46,532 nt of DNA from Chloroflexota bacterium (GTDB lineage: Bacteria; Chloroflexota; Anaerolineae; Anaerolineales; UBA11858). Shown here piece by piece: positions 16,983-23,486 of this stretch. The position numbers and the translations under genes are program-made. How positions within the stretch are numbered: the first letter of the stretch is position 1; each line of letters begins with the position of its first letter. The stretch lies in assembly GCA_030608465.1 (NCBI GenBank), contig JAUWEC010000004.1, positions 1 to 46,532 on the forward strand, read 5' to 3'. The notes beneath the pieces were generated by a model, which had not been told where the DNA came from, ran no database searches, and saw only the letters and a program-made list of their open reading frames with translations.

Positions 16983-17865
16983 CTAAACACTTCCCTTTTT
17001 GCCAGTTACACAAACACGATTCTATATCAAAAATAAATGCTTTATCATATCGTCTTTTTGACGGCAAAGATTCCCAATTTCTAACCTGATTTACAACCCA
17101 ATGTTCCACACTTTTCATAACTTGTTCAAAATCAGAATTATCTGGAATTGCAAATTTTCCGCCGATTTGTTCGTTCCATATGTAAGGAAAAGTCTTTACT
17201 AAATATCGCCTTGTGACTCCGCTATCTTTGCTAAGCCTTGCTCCAAACAATATACAGATCACACCATACAACGGACCTGTGGAATCTTCCGCATAAAATC
17301 TATCCGGCACTACATAAAACTGATGAAGTCGCGATAATCGTTCCAAATGGTCAAAACGAGGTAGTCTTGGATGAAAATTGGCTATCTTTTTCATTTTCTT
17401 ATAAAGTACATCAAACACAACTTTTTTATTACCAATCTCAAAAAATGCTACCTGTGAACCATATCTTTCTATAACCTGCTTGTAAGATACCAATATCTTT
17501 GCACTGTACTCGACTTTTTTGTCTTTAGGCAAACATCGGAAATATCGCCTATGGTCGCCAATCAAATTGTTTCCAGTGAACTCTCTGCCAAGAATATATT
17601 CTTTACAAATTTTCCAGATATACTCTTCGCTGGCTTGCTGGATTTCGTTCCAATTACACTTGTGATGGAAATCAATGGCTAAGTGAACTGAGTCAAAATG
17701 AGTGGTAAGAAGAATAAGAAACAGCTTTTCTTCAGCGTCAATAAAAGTTTGACACTTCGAATGTAGAGAACGAAGATTTCTGTCAGGGTCCGATGTAATA
17801 TTCGCGATGAAATAATCAACGAAAACATTGATGCGATCGTATATTATTCTTAAATCGAATTTCAT
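16969..17865 (-). CDS. Helical protein, possibly related to 5-hmdU DNA kinase/thymine-hypermodification proteins
   Basis: This 298-residue protein has no signal peptide or membrane segment. The segments PRFDHLERLSRLHQFYVVP, STGPLYGVICILFG and the C-terminal DIESCLCNWQKGKC recall the helical, HhH-glycosylase-like domain shared by 5-hydroxymethyluracil DNA kinases and alpha-glutamyl/putrescinyl-thymine pyrophosphorylases, where a D/E-x-x-LC-x-W/F-x-K pattern closes the domain. I am only moderately sure of this link. ATG at 17865 is chosen because GAGG lies about 9 bases upstream; an in-frame ATG at 17889 is possible. It overlaps the UDG-superfamily gene, and a PD-(D/E)XK gene lies 117 bases upstream on the same strand. 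Confidence 0.65.
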   Translation of the reverse strand: MKFDLRIIYDRINVFVDYFIANITSDPDRNLRSLHSKCQTFIDAEEKLFLILLTTHFDSVHLAIDFHHKCNWNEIQQASEEYIWKICKEYILGREFTGNNLIGDHRRYFRCLPKDKKVEYSAKILVSYKQVIERYGSQVAFFEIGNKKVVFDVLYKKMKKIANFHPRLPRFDHLERLSRLHQFYVVPDRFYAEDSTGPLYGVICILFGARLSKDSGVTRRYLVKTFPYIWNEQIGGKFAIPDNSDFEQVMKSVEHWVVNQVRNWESLPSKRRYDKAFIFDIESCLCNWQKGKCLDGFR

Positions 17866-17982
17866 AATGATATTCCTCATTACTTTCAAAATCTCAGTAG
17901 TATTCTAGCAGTAGCAGTCTAACTGAAGATCTAAGCGGCGCGATCCTAAGCGTCCGCTGGAGCGGGGGTTATGAAAAATGGA

Positions 17983-18723
17983 CTATTTATACTTCAAACA
18001 TAATTCATAAAAATAGGTCAAATCATTTCCGATATCTTGATTGTGATCGCTTATCCACTTGATGGCGGTTTCCCAACTCAAAGAGTGGATATCAATATTT
18101 GCTAACGTGGGCTCAAAATGATAGCCAAACCAATCATCTAAATCCCCATTATAGGCATCAACACGCTTTTTCACTTTTGATCGAATTGACTTCTTTTCCA
18201 ACTCCTCAGCAAACGCATCCTTATCTATTGAGTACTGAGGAGCGAGGACAATAAAGCTTAACCTATCAACGGAAGAAGGATTGATATTTGATTGAGCTAA
18301 AACTTCAGCCATACAGGCGACATTTCTGGCAGCCTGGTCAAAATACTTGGCTTTGCTTACACCAGCAGAAAGAGGAGAACCAACTTTGGCCTCTACAACA
18401 GTAAACTGGGTAGCATTTGGGTTTAATTCTAGATCAGCTTTATGCTTTTCCCCGACACTTATTTGGACAATTACACCATCGGCATTCGTCCTTGATTCAC
18501 TAAGCTCATCACCTCGATACCTGGCTTTGAAAGCCGTTGGTAATAACCCTTCAGAAAACCAGGTGCTTTTTGGCAGGAAGCTAATTAAGGAATCTTGGCA
18601 ATTAATTGTTGAGGATTGGTGGAGAACAAGCTTGATTAACCAGCTCTCATTAAATATCTCAGTTGGGCGAAAATAAGGGTTTTCTGGATCAAATGAGTTT
18701 ATCAAACCATAAAGTAGTTTCAT
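17983..18723 (-). CDS. Putative PD-(D/E)XK nuclease
   Basis: This 246-residue protein of unknown family shows the pattern of the restriction-endonuclease fold: Glu26 in an N-terminal helix (NESWLIKLVL), Asp82 in a first strand (NADGVIVQIS), Glu111-Ala-Lys113 in the next strand (FTVVEAKVGS) and Gln130 in the following helix (KYFDQAARNV). That is the usual E, D, ExK, Q series. No methyltransferase is nearby. It is the first gene of a leftward group with the putative hypermodification-related gene and the UDG-superfamily gene. A defence or DNA-processing role is inferred. It is bounded on the right by a type I att-like repeat only 40 bases away. Confidence 0.72.
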   Translation of the reverse strand: MKLLYGLINSFDPENPYFRPTEIFNESWLIKLVLHQSSTINCQDSLISFLPKSTWFSEGLLPTAFKARYRGDELSESRTNADGVIVQISVGEKHKADLELNPNATQFTVVEAKVGSPLSAGVSKAKYFDQAARNVACMAEVLAQSNINPSSVDRLSFIVLAPQYSIDKDAFAEELEKKSIRSKVKKRVDAYNGDLDDWFGYHFEPTLANIDIHSLSWETAIKWISDHNQDIGNDLTYFYELCLKYK

Positions 18724-18765
18724 TGTTATTCCATTTGTTCATACCTGTTTGGTGTGGGGACCCAT

Positions 18766-19011
18766 TCCTGAATATGTCAATATTGGGCAATAATTCTGAA
18801 ACAAATTCTTATTTCCGACTCTATTTATTATATATGATTGAGTTGCTAATTTGTATCTTTTTCGCTTCCTGGTGCAGTTTTGGTGCAATTAAAGAGAGAA
18901 ACGATAAGTTGGCAGGGATTTGTCAGCATCTTAGACAAAAAACGCTTAGAATTGTCCTCTAAGAGGGGTTATGCAAGGGTATTTTAAAGAGGGCGGCTGA
19001 TAAACAGTCAG
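18766..19011 (+). repeat. Dispersed att-like repeat, type I (copy 2)
   Basis: It starts with TCCTGAATATGTCAATATTG and GGCAATAA, contains GACTCTATTTATTATATATG, has the tandem GGTGCAGTTTTGGTGCAATT at 18871-18890, then ACGCTTAGAATTGTCCTCTA, and ends with GGCGGCTGATAAACAGTCAG, a divergent form of the terminal palindrome. It is collinear with the copy at 21806-22052 over its whole length. The two lie in the same orientation and bracket the toxin-antitoxin block between them. Confidence 0.65.
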
Positions 19012-19082
19012 GAGAATTGGCAGGGTCGCCAATAAAAGATCAGATGAATGAATAGACTCGCTGATGAATAGACCAGGCCGCT

Positions 19083-19241
19083 CTATAATGCAGCCAAGAA
19101 ATCCACTGGTTTCTGAACCGGGATGAGGGGAGGTTGGTAATCGGAGATGTCCCGCGTGAGCAAACACTCCGCTTTGCATTGCAGGGCGGACAGCATTTTC
19201 TTCAATGTTACTGTAATAAAAACAATGGGTTTAGCTGCCAT
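19083..19241 (-). pseudogene. PIN-domain (VapC-like) toxin with a large in-frame internal deletion
   Basis: ATG at 19241 overlaps the antitoxin gene by 11 bases, as in many vapBC pairs. The reading frame gives MAAKPIVFITVTLKKM then LSALQCKAECLLTRDISDYQ, ending PVQKPVDFLAAL. The first ten residues match the beta-1 start of PIN toxins (usually KPIVFIDTNV), and LQCKAECLLTRDISDY matches the C-terminal strand with its last acidic residue. About 80 central codons, including most catalytic Asp/Glu positions, are gone, leaving 52 codons still in frame. RNase activity is not expected. The short product could still bind the antitoxin, which I cannot judge. Confidence 0.6.
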
Positions 19242-19467
19242 ATTTCTCAACCAGGTGTTCTTTATAATCTTCGATGTTAACTTGCTGGGATAATATGCCG
19301 CTTAACCGACGGGTAATAGGCGCATCGGCGGGCAAATCCTGATGGGGAACACGCCGAAGATAGGCCTCAATGAGGGAGGTCATAGTCGTGTTTTTCTCTT
19401 TTGCATACTGCCTGAAGTTATCGAGCACTTCTTGAGGGATGCGTACGGTTAATTTTGTTTTTTGCAT
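19231..19467 (-). CDS. Ribbon-helix-helix antitoxin, DUF6364/VapB-like
   Basis: This 78-residue protein has an N-terminal ribbon-helix-helix: strand KTKLTVRIPQEVLDNF, helix QYAKEKNTTMTSLIEAYL. The C-terminal toxin-binding tail LSGILSQQVNIEDYKEHLVE is typical of DUF6364 antitoxins. An AAGGAGAG ribosome-binding site lies about 5 bases before the ATG. Its own toxin gene overlaps its 3' end but carries a large deletion (19083-19241), so this is an antitoxin without an active cognate toxin. Confidence 0.82.
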   Translation of the reverse strand: MQKTKLTVRIPQEVLDNFRQYAKEKNTTMTSLIEAYLRRVPHQDLPADAPITRRLSGILSQQVNIEDYKEHLVEKYGS

Positions 19468-19705
19468 AACAACTCTCCTTCCTTATGTAACGGCTCGTTG
19501 CTGTTCGGCTGCCATGCCTTTTTTCTGATGCGTTTGGCCCAGTTCCGCAGTAAACCAGGTTTTCATATTTGCACTCATAAATATCCAAAACTATGGGGAA
19601 GGATTTTGGAATTCCATCCTGCCGTAAAAGAGTTATTCTGAAAAGATAATTTATGAGGCGATTTTATTAGTGAGAAATAATTTGGATAATGTAGGCGATC
19701 AGCAG

Positions 19706-20059
19706 TTATGGCATTGTGTGTTCTGTTACTTCTGTGACAACCGAACTCAGTGCGTCTGACACCCAGGAATTGATACTCTTGTCCTCTAGTTTAGCTCTAA
19801 GATAAATTTTTCGATGAAGCTCTTTATCCAACCGCAGAAGAAACTTACCTGAGAAGGGTTTTTCAGGATCTTCACCTCTCTCTTCGCAAAATTCCAGATA
19901 ATCATCAACGGAATCGTGGAAAGCTTGCAGCAGATCATCCATGCAGTCTGCCTCGAATGTAATTACGTCACGAAGATTAACTACCTCACCGTGAAATAAT
20001 CTCGCATCTTCATCAACATCAATTTTGGCTAGATAACCTTTATATTCAATCATTGCCAT
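19706..20059 (-). CDS. hicB: HicB-type antitoxin of an intact HicAB pair
   Basis: This 117-residue antitoxin has an N-terminal degenerate RNase-H-like HicB domain (IEYKGYLAKIDVDEDARLFH... EADCMDDLLQAFHDSVDDYL). Its C-terminal ribbon-helix-helix (GKFLLRLDKELHRKIYLRAK, SINSWVSDAL) would bind the operator and repress the operon. It follows hicA on the same transcript, overlapping its 3' end by 10 bases. A truncated near-copy lies at 15238-15528. Confidence 0.9.
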   Translation of the reverse strand: MAMIEYKGYLAKIDVDEDARLFHGEVVNLRDVITFEADCMDDLLQAFHDSVDDYLEFCEERGEDPEKPFSGKFLLRLDKELHRKIYLRAKLEDKSINSWVSDALSSVVTEVTEHTMP

Positions 20060-20310
20060 ACTCCAGACTCTTCTAAAAATCTTCTTACTGATTTTACAGT
20101 GGGCTTGGAAGCCTCTTTTTGGGGGTGGGGCCGGTGGAAAACAGCCCGTACATCATTTAAGGCCACTCTCAATCGTGATCCACGACCCTCGGAACACTCC
20201 GCTCCTAAAGCAATGAACAACCTTTCTATATCATTCCAGTGAATGTTTGCCCGGATTGGATCCGAAAATATCGCCTCCAGGATTTTGGTGTGTTTTTTGC
20301 TTATGCTCAT
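20050..20310 (-). CDS. hicA: HicA-type mRNA interferase toxin
   Basis: This 86-residue toxin has the double-stranded-RNA-binding-like fold. HTKILEAIFSDP, IHWNDIERLFIALGAE and GSRLRVALNDVRAVFHRPHP are the conserved core, and the His in FHRPHP is the expected catalytic residue. It sits upstream of hicB with a 10-base overlap, the usual order for this type. HicA cleaves mRNA and is neutralised by HicB. The phosphoesterase gene ends 49 bases upstream on the same strand and may share its transcript. Confidence 0.9.
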   Translation of the reverse strand: MSISKKHTKILEAIFSDPIRANIHWNDIERLFIALGAECSEGRGSRLRVALNDVRAVFHRPHPQKEASKPTVKSVRRFLEESGVWQ

Positions 20311-20359
20311 AGTATCACATTATAGTACCATTAGCAATGCCCAATATCATTTTGTTTTG

Positions 20360-20986
20360 CTACTCATTATACTCATAGACCACCGGCGGATTCACAGGTT
20401 GATAAAGATGGTCGCAGCTGCTGGCGTTGATGAAGGTGGTGACACCATTGGAAGTGACCCCGTACCCTTCATGAATATGCCCGAAGATATGAACTTTCGG
20501 TTTGATTCCCTCTACCATTTCCAGAAGATCCTGGCAGCCGGCTTGATCGCCGCGTGCTGTCAGATCTCCAATACCAAAAGGTGGACCGTGGGTGATCAGC
20601 ACATCCGTACCTTCCGGGATCTGATCCCACTTGGCCCGGATCTCGGGTCCTCGCTCCAGATTAAAAGCCCAATCGTAGAACCAGGGCTGCCAGGGACTGC
20701 CGTAGAATTTCACTCCATCGATAGTGACTTCTTGATCCTGGAGATAGATGCAGTTGGTCAGGATCTCATCACAGGTCTTCCGGTCGCTCTCAAAACAGAA
20801 ATCGTGGTTTCCGGCGATGACGATCTTGTGAGGGTGGGGAAGTGTTCCCAGAAAATCGTTAAATTCCCGCACATCATCCAGAGTCCCGTGGTGGGTCAGG
20901 TCACCGGCGTGAATTAAGAGGTCTCCGCCGGGGATCTCAATTGATCTGTGCAGGCCGTGGGTGTCGCTGATGGCTACAATTTTCAT
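20360..20986 (-). CDS. Metallophosphoesterase, MPPED/calcineurin-like (copy 2)
   Basis: This 208-residue paralogue of the protein at 15537-16163, very similar throughout, has all dimetal motifs intact: AISDTHGLH, IHAGDLTHHG, IAGNHDFCFE, ITHGPPFGIGD and IFGHIHEGYG. The start at 20986 matches that paralogue; the frame is open 50 codons further upstream but that extension is low-complexity and unsupported. It precedes hicA-hicB on the same strand, as the other copy precedes the truncated hicB, so the block phosphoesterase-hicA-hicB was duplicated as a unit. Confidence 0.9.
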   Translation of the reverse strand: MKIVAISDTHGLHRSIEIPGGDLLIHAGDLTHHGTLDDVREFNDFLGTLPHPHKIVIAGNHDFCFESDRKTCDEILTNCIYLQDQEVTIDGVKFYGSPWQPWFYDWAFNLERGPEIRAKWDQIPEGTDVLITHGPPFGIGDLTARGDQAGCQDLLEMVEGIKPKVHIFGHIHEGYGVTSNGVTTFINASSCDHLYQPVNPPVVYEYNE

Positions 20987-21098
20987 AAGAAGGGTTTTCG
21001 GTGAAGAATAACGGATGAGCTCATCAGATACCGGGCTTTTCCTATTCTGTCCTCTGACCCCGGTACTCCGCCTTAACTGGCTGTCGAGTGGAGTGGGG

Positions 21099-21404
21099 TT
21101 AGCTCGCAGGAGAATAGATACGTACTTCCTTCTCAAGACGTTCGCCGAGACGATCTTTTTCGACCTCTAAATCATATCGAGCTTGCAATCTGAGCCAAAA
21201 TCCTTCAGACAAACCGAAATATCTTTCCAGGCGCAATGCGGTATCGGCGGACACGCCACGTTTACCATGGACTATCTCGTTAATTCGACGAGGAGGAACG
21301 CTAATGTCCTTAGCAAGACGATACTGGCTGATCCCCATAGGATTTAAGAACTCCTCCAGAAGGATTTCTCCAGGATGAATTGGGTCAAGTTTATCTTTTA
21401 TCAT
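21099..21404 (-). CDS. higA: HigA-type antitoxin (XRE family)
   Basis: This 101-residue protein has a Cro/CI-type helix-turn-helix: HPGEILLEEFLNPMGISQYR, LAKDISVPPRRINEIVHGKR, then SADTALRLERYFGLSEGFWL. This sequence pattern defines the HigA/VapI antitoxin group. It follows higB with a gap of 3 bases, the inverted toxin-first order typical of higBA. It should neutralise HigB and repress the operon through the palindrome upstream of higB. Confidence 0.92.
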   Translation of the reverse strand: MIKDKLDPIHPGEILLEEFLNPMGISQYRLAKDISVPPRRINEIVHGKRGVSADTALRLERYFGLSEGFWLRLQARYDLEVEKDRLGERLEKEVRIYSPAS

Positions 21405-21407
21405 AAT

Positions 21408-21695
21408 TTACTCCCTGTGGTAATCGACGATTTCAACATTGTACGCATCACCTTTTCCCCAAACAAAGCAGATACGCCAACGTTGGTTAACCCGGATGCT
21501 GTGCTGTCCATCACGATCACCAACTAATTTTTCCAGACGATTTCCAGGTGGGATCCGTAAATCATTAAGAACTTTAGCAACATTGAGGAGTTCGAGTTTG
21601 CGACGAGCATTACGCTGGATGTCCGGTGGAAGCTTACGAGAAAATTCCCGGAGAAATACCTTCTCAGCCTCAGTGTCCGAAAAGTTCTTAATCAT
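21408..21695 (-). CDS. higB: HigB-type (RelE superfamily) mRNA interferase toxin
   Basis: This 95-residue RelE-fold toxin contains FSDTEAEKVFLREFSRKLP, the RNARRKLELLNVAKVLNDLR helix, GNRLEKLVGDRDGQHSIRVN and QRWRICFVWGKGDAYNVEIV, followed by a final DYH. These match HigB, which cleaves mRNA on the ribosome. An in-frame start 12 codons upstream exists, but ATG at 21695 fits the family length and lies 7 bases after a strong -10 box, which suggests a leaderless transcript. Confidence 0.9.
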   Translation of the reverse strand: MIKNFSDTEAEKVFLREFSRKLPPDIQRNARRKLELLNVAKVLNDLRIPPGNRLEKLVGDRDGQHSIRVNQRWRICFVWGKGDAYNVEIVDYHRE

Positions 21696-21702
21696 TGGAT
21701 AT

Positions 21703-21741
21703 ATAATAACGCATTGCGGTAATAACGTCAAGCGTTATTAC
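21703..21741 (-). promoter_or_regulatory. higBA promoter with overlapping palindromic operator
   Basis: On the minus strand TTGACG (21731-21726), a 17-base spacer and TATTAT (21708-21703) form a near-consensus sigma-70 promoter. Transcription would begin at or next to the higB ATG at 21695. GTAATAACG-5 bases-CGTTATTAC (21719-21741) is a perfect inverted repeat covering the -35 region, well placed for repression by HigA. A further half-site, AATAACGC, lies at 21706-21713. Confidence 0.65.
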
Positions 21742-21805
21742 TGGAGTTCCAAGAGGAGAAGATAGATTATGTCAGGCCACAACAGACTTGGTATACGGAA
21801 TTCTT

Positions 21806-22052
21806 TCCTGAATATGTCAATATTGGGCAATAATCAGGAATCAGTGCCTGATATATGCTCCTATTTATTATATAGGATTGAGCTGCTAATTTGGGTCTTT
21901 ATTGGCTTCCTGGTGCAATTTCGGTGCAACCAAAGCAAGAATAAGCCAGATATTAGGGAATTGATGCCAATATAGCTAAAAATCGCTTAGATTAACCCTC
22001 TAAATGCCGGAAAACAGGGGCCTTTTTCAGGTGGCGTCTGACATCAAATCAG
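21806..22052 (+). repeat. Dispersed att-like repeat, type I (copy 3)
   Basis: It starts with TCCTGAATATGTCAATATTG and GGCAATAA, has CTCCTATTTATTATATAGG, the tandem GGTGCAATTTCGGTGCAA at 21912-21929, AGCTAAAAATCGCTTAGATT and CCTCTAAATGCCG, and ends in GGCGTCTGACATCAAATCAG. It is collinear with copy 2 at 18766. Several imperfect GTCAACTGAATTC/GTCAATTG-type repeats follow up to about 22120. Confidence 0.65.
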
Positions 22053-22141
22053 TTGGATTCTTGGTGCCATTGACAGCAAGTCAACTGAATTCTTAAAGAA
22101 AATTGTTAAAAAGTCAATTGTTTACTTTGGCCACTAACAAA

Positions 22142-22250
22142 CAGTCAGCCGCCTGTCCTGAATACTATGAGCGGAATCCGAATCCGAGTAAATACGAGGA
22201 AGAGGGTGAAGACGATGAGGCATCGAAGGGTTCTATCCATTGAGCTATGG
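22142..22250 (-). other. tRNA-Arg half remnant split by a longer REP-like insert
   Basis: On the minus strand, CCATAGCTCAATGGATAGAA (22250-22231) is the D-arm side of the same tRNA-Arg half seen elsewhere. It is followed by CCCTTCGATG..., about 55 bases of insert, and CCGCTC...TTCAGGACAGGCGG (to 22142). Compared with 7500-7557 the palindromic insert itself has been interrupted by about 40 further bases. This shows successive insertions into one attachment remnant. The bases from 22251 to 22340 are AT-rich with a perfect ATTCATTA/TAATGAAT hairpin (about 22271-22291). Confidence 0.5.
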
Positions 22251-22340
22251 TCTTGGATGCTAAGTTTAGATTCATTATTAATTAATGAATAATAAATTTT
22301 CTAATATTTTTTTCTCTTCTTTTTCTAGTTTATGCTTCAA

Positions 22341-23465
22341 CTACTTGAGCTGTTCTTTTTCATCAATACCACCATTAACTAAACTCAGCAATTCTTTCGC
22401 GCTGAGGTGTTCAATTCCAAGATTCTCAAGCGTCCGGCCAAACCGCCAGTAATCGGTTCGGTTGGCGATGATAGCCATGCGGATGAGGCTGTCCATCGCA
22501 CGTACCGAAACGCCAAAGCGGTGGCCCATTGAGGCAACGGGAACCAGGCTCATCGGGATATCTTCGTGGATATAACGATGGTCTAGAGTTTGTGGCGCGT
22601 TGATCCCACGGTATCCCTGTTGGTTGCGAATAGCTTTATACAGGTTCTCACCAGTGGTATTGTAGGCCATTTTGAGCCATTCGAGCGCCGTGATCGCCTG
22701 CACCCCCAGGACAGAAGCCACATTGACACGCTCCCGGTCGATGGCTTCCATGATCAGTGCTATGGTTGGCGTAACACCATCCAAATAGAACTGGAAATCT
22801 CCTCCAGTAGACTCAATCCAACCAGCGTTAAGCAAGCTGATAGTGGGATGAAAGATGCCGCCAATGTTGTTCAATCCGGTTTGCAGCACATTGGCCCCAT
22901 CAATGAATTGAGGGAAAGCCGGGCTGATGGCTTCCAGCACTTTGGCAGTATCTGATGACGGCAGAGCAGCCAGAGGTACGGCATCTTTGATGCGGAAGAT
23001 GCGCGCCTGAGCCAGGTCTATCGAGCGTGAGGCGTAAATGAAAGTTTGGGTTTCAGCGACGATGACATCAGCCTCGCAGCCTTGACCACGTAAAATTTGA
23101 AGAAACTCCAATGCTCCCAGGGTGCGCCCAGGATTCAGGATCACGATTTGACCATCAACTAAGTGTGGAGCAACTTTCTTGGCGATATCGACATGCGCGT
23201 ACGCTGGCACGACGACCATGATTATATTGCTATCCTGAAGGGCTTCTTGCATATTTGAAGTCACCTTGGTCAATTTTCCAAACCCTTTGGGACCAGATTC
23301 CTGACTTTCTAGCGTAATTCCGCCGCGCTCCTTGATCGCTTCAACATTTTTTGGTGTACGATTGTAAAGACTTACCTTGAAGCCCATCAAAGAGAGGTGG
23401 GCAGCCATTGCCCTACCTCCATTACCTGCCCCTACCACAGAATATATAAACTTTTTTATCTTCAT
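22341..23465 (-). CDS. Opine (octopine/nopaline)-dehydrogenase family protein
   Basis: This 374-residue cytosolic dehydrogenase has an N-terminal Rossmann domain beginning VVGAGNGGRAMAAHLSLMGF, with LYNRT placed to read the cofactor ribose. It is followed by VVVPAYAHVDIA and ILNPGRTLGALEF. The C-terminal helical domain shows the family signature NNIGGIFHPTISLLNAGWIE and FYLDGVTPTIALIMEAIDRE. Members reduce the imine formed between an amino acid and a keto acid, or catalyse the reverse. It lies 21 bases downstream of a B12-binding protein gene in one operon. Whether it makes or degrades an opine-like compound is unknown. Confidence 0.88.
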   Translation of the reverse strand: MKIKKFIYSVVGAGNGGRAMAAHLSLMGFKVSLYNRTPKNVEAIKERGGITLESQESGPKGFGKLTKVTSNMQEALQDSNIIMVVVPAYAHVDIAKKVAPHLVDGQIVILNPGRTLGALEFLQILRGQGCEADVIVAETQTFIYASRSIDLAQARIFRIKDAVPLAALPSSDTAKVLEAISPAFPQFIDGANVLQTGLNNIGGIFHPTISLLNAGWIESTGGDFQFYLDGVTPTIALIMEAIDRERVNVASVLGVQAITALEWLKMAYNTTGENLYKAIRNQQGYRGINAPQTLDHRYIHEDIPMSLVPVASMGHRFGVSVRAMDSLIRMAIIANRTDYWRFGRTLENLGIEHLSAKELLSLVNGGIDEKEQLK

Positions 23466-23486
23466 CTATTAAATTCCTATCTAAAT

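Noticed and set aside
20243-20917. Long rightward frame antisense to the phosphoesterase copy 2 (similar at 15648-16022)
   Set aside because: It mirrors the phosphoesterase coding strand in both copies. Conservation follows the metallophosphoesterase motifs on the minus strand.
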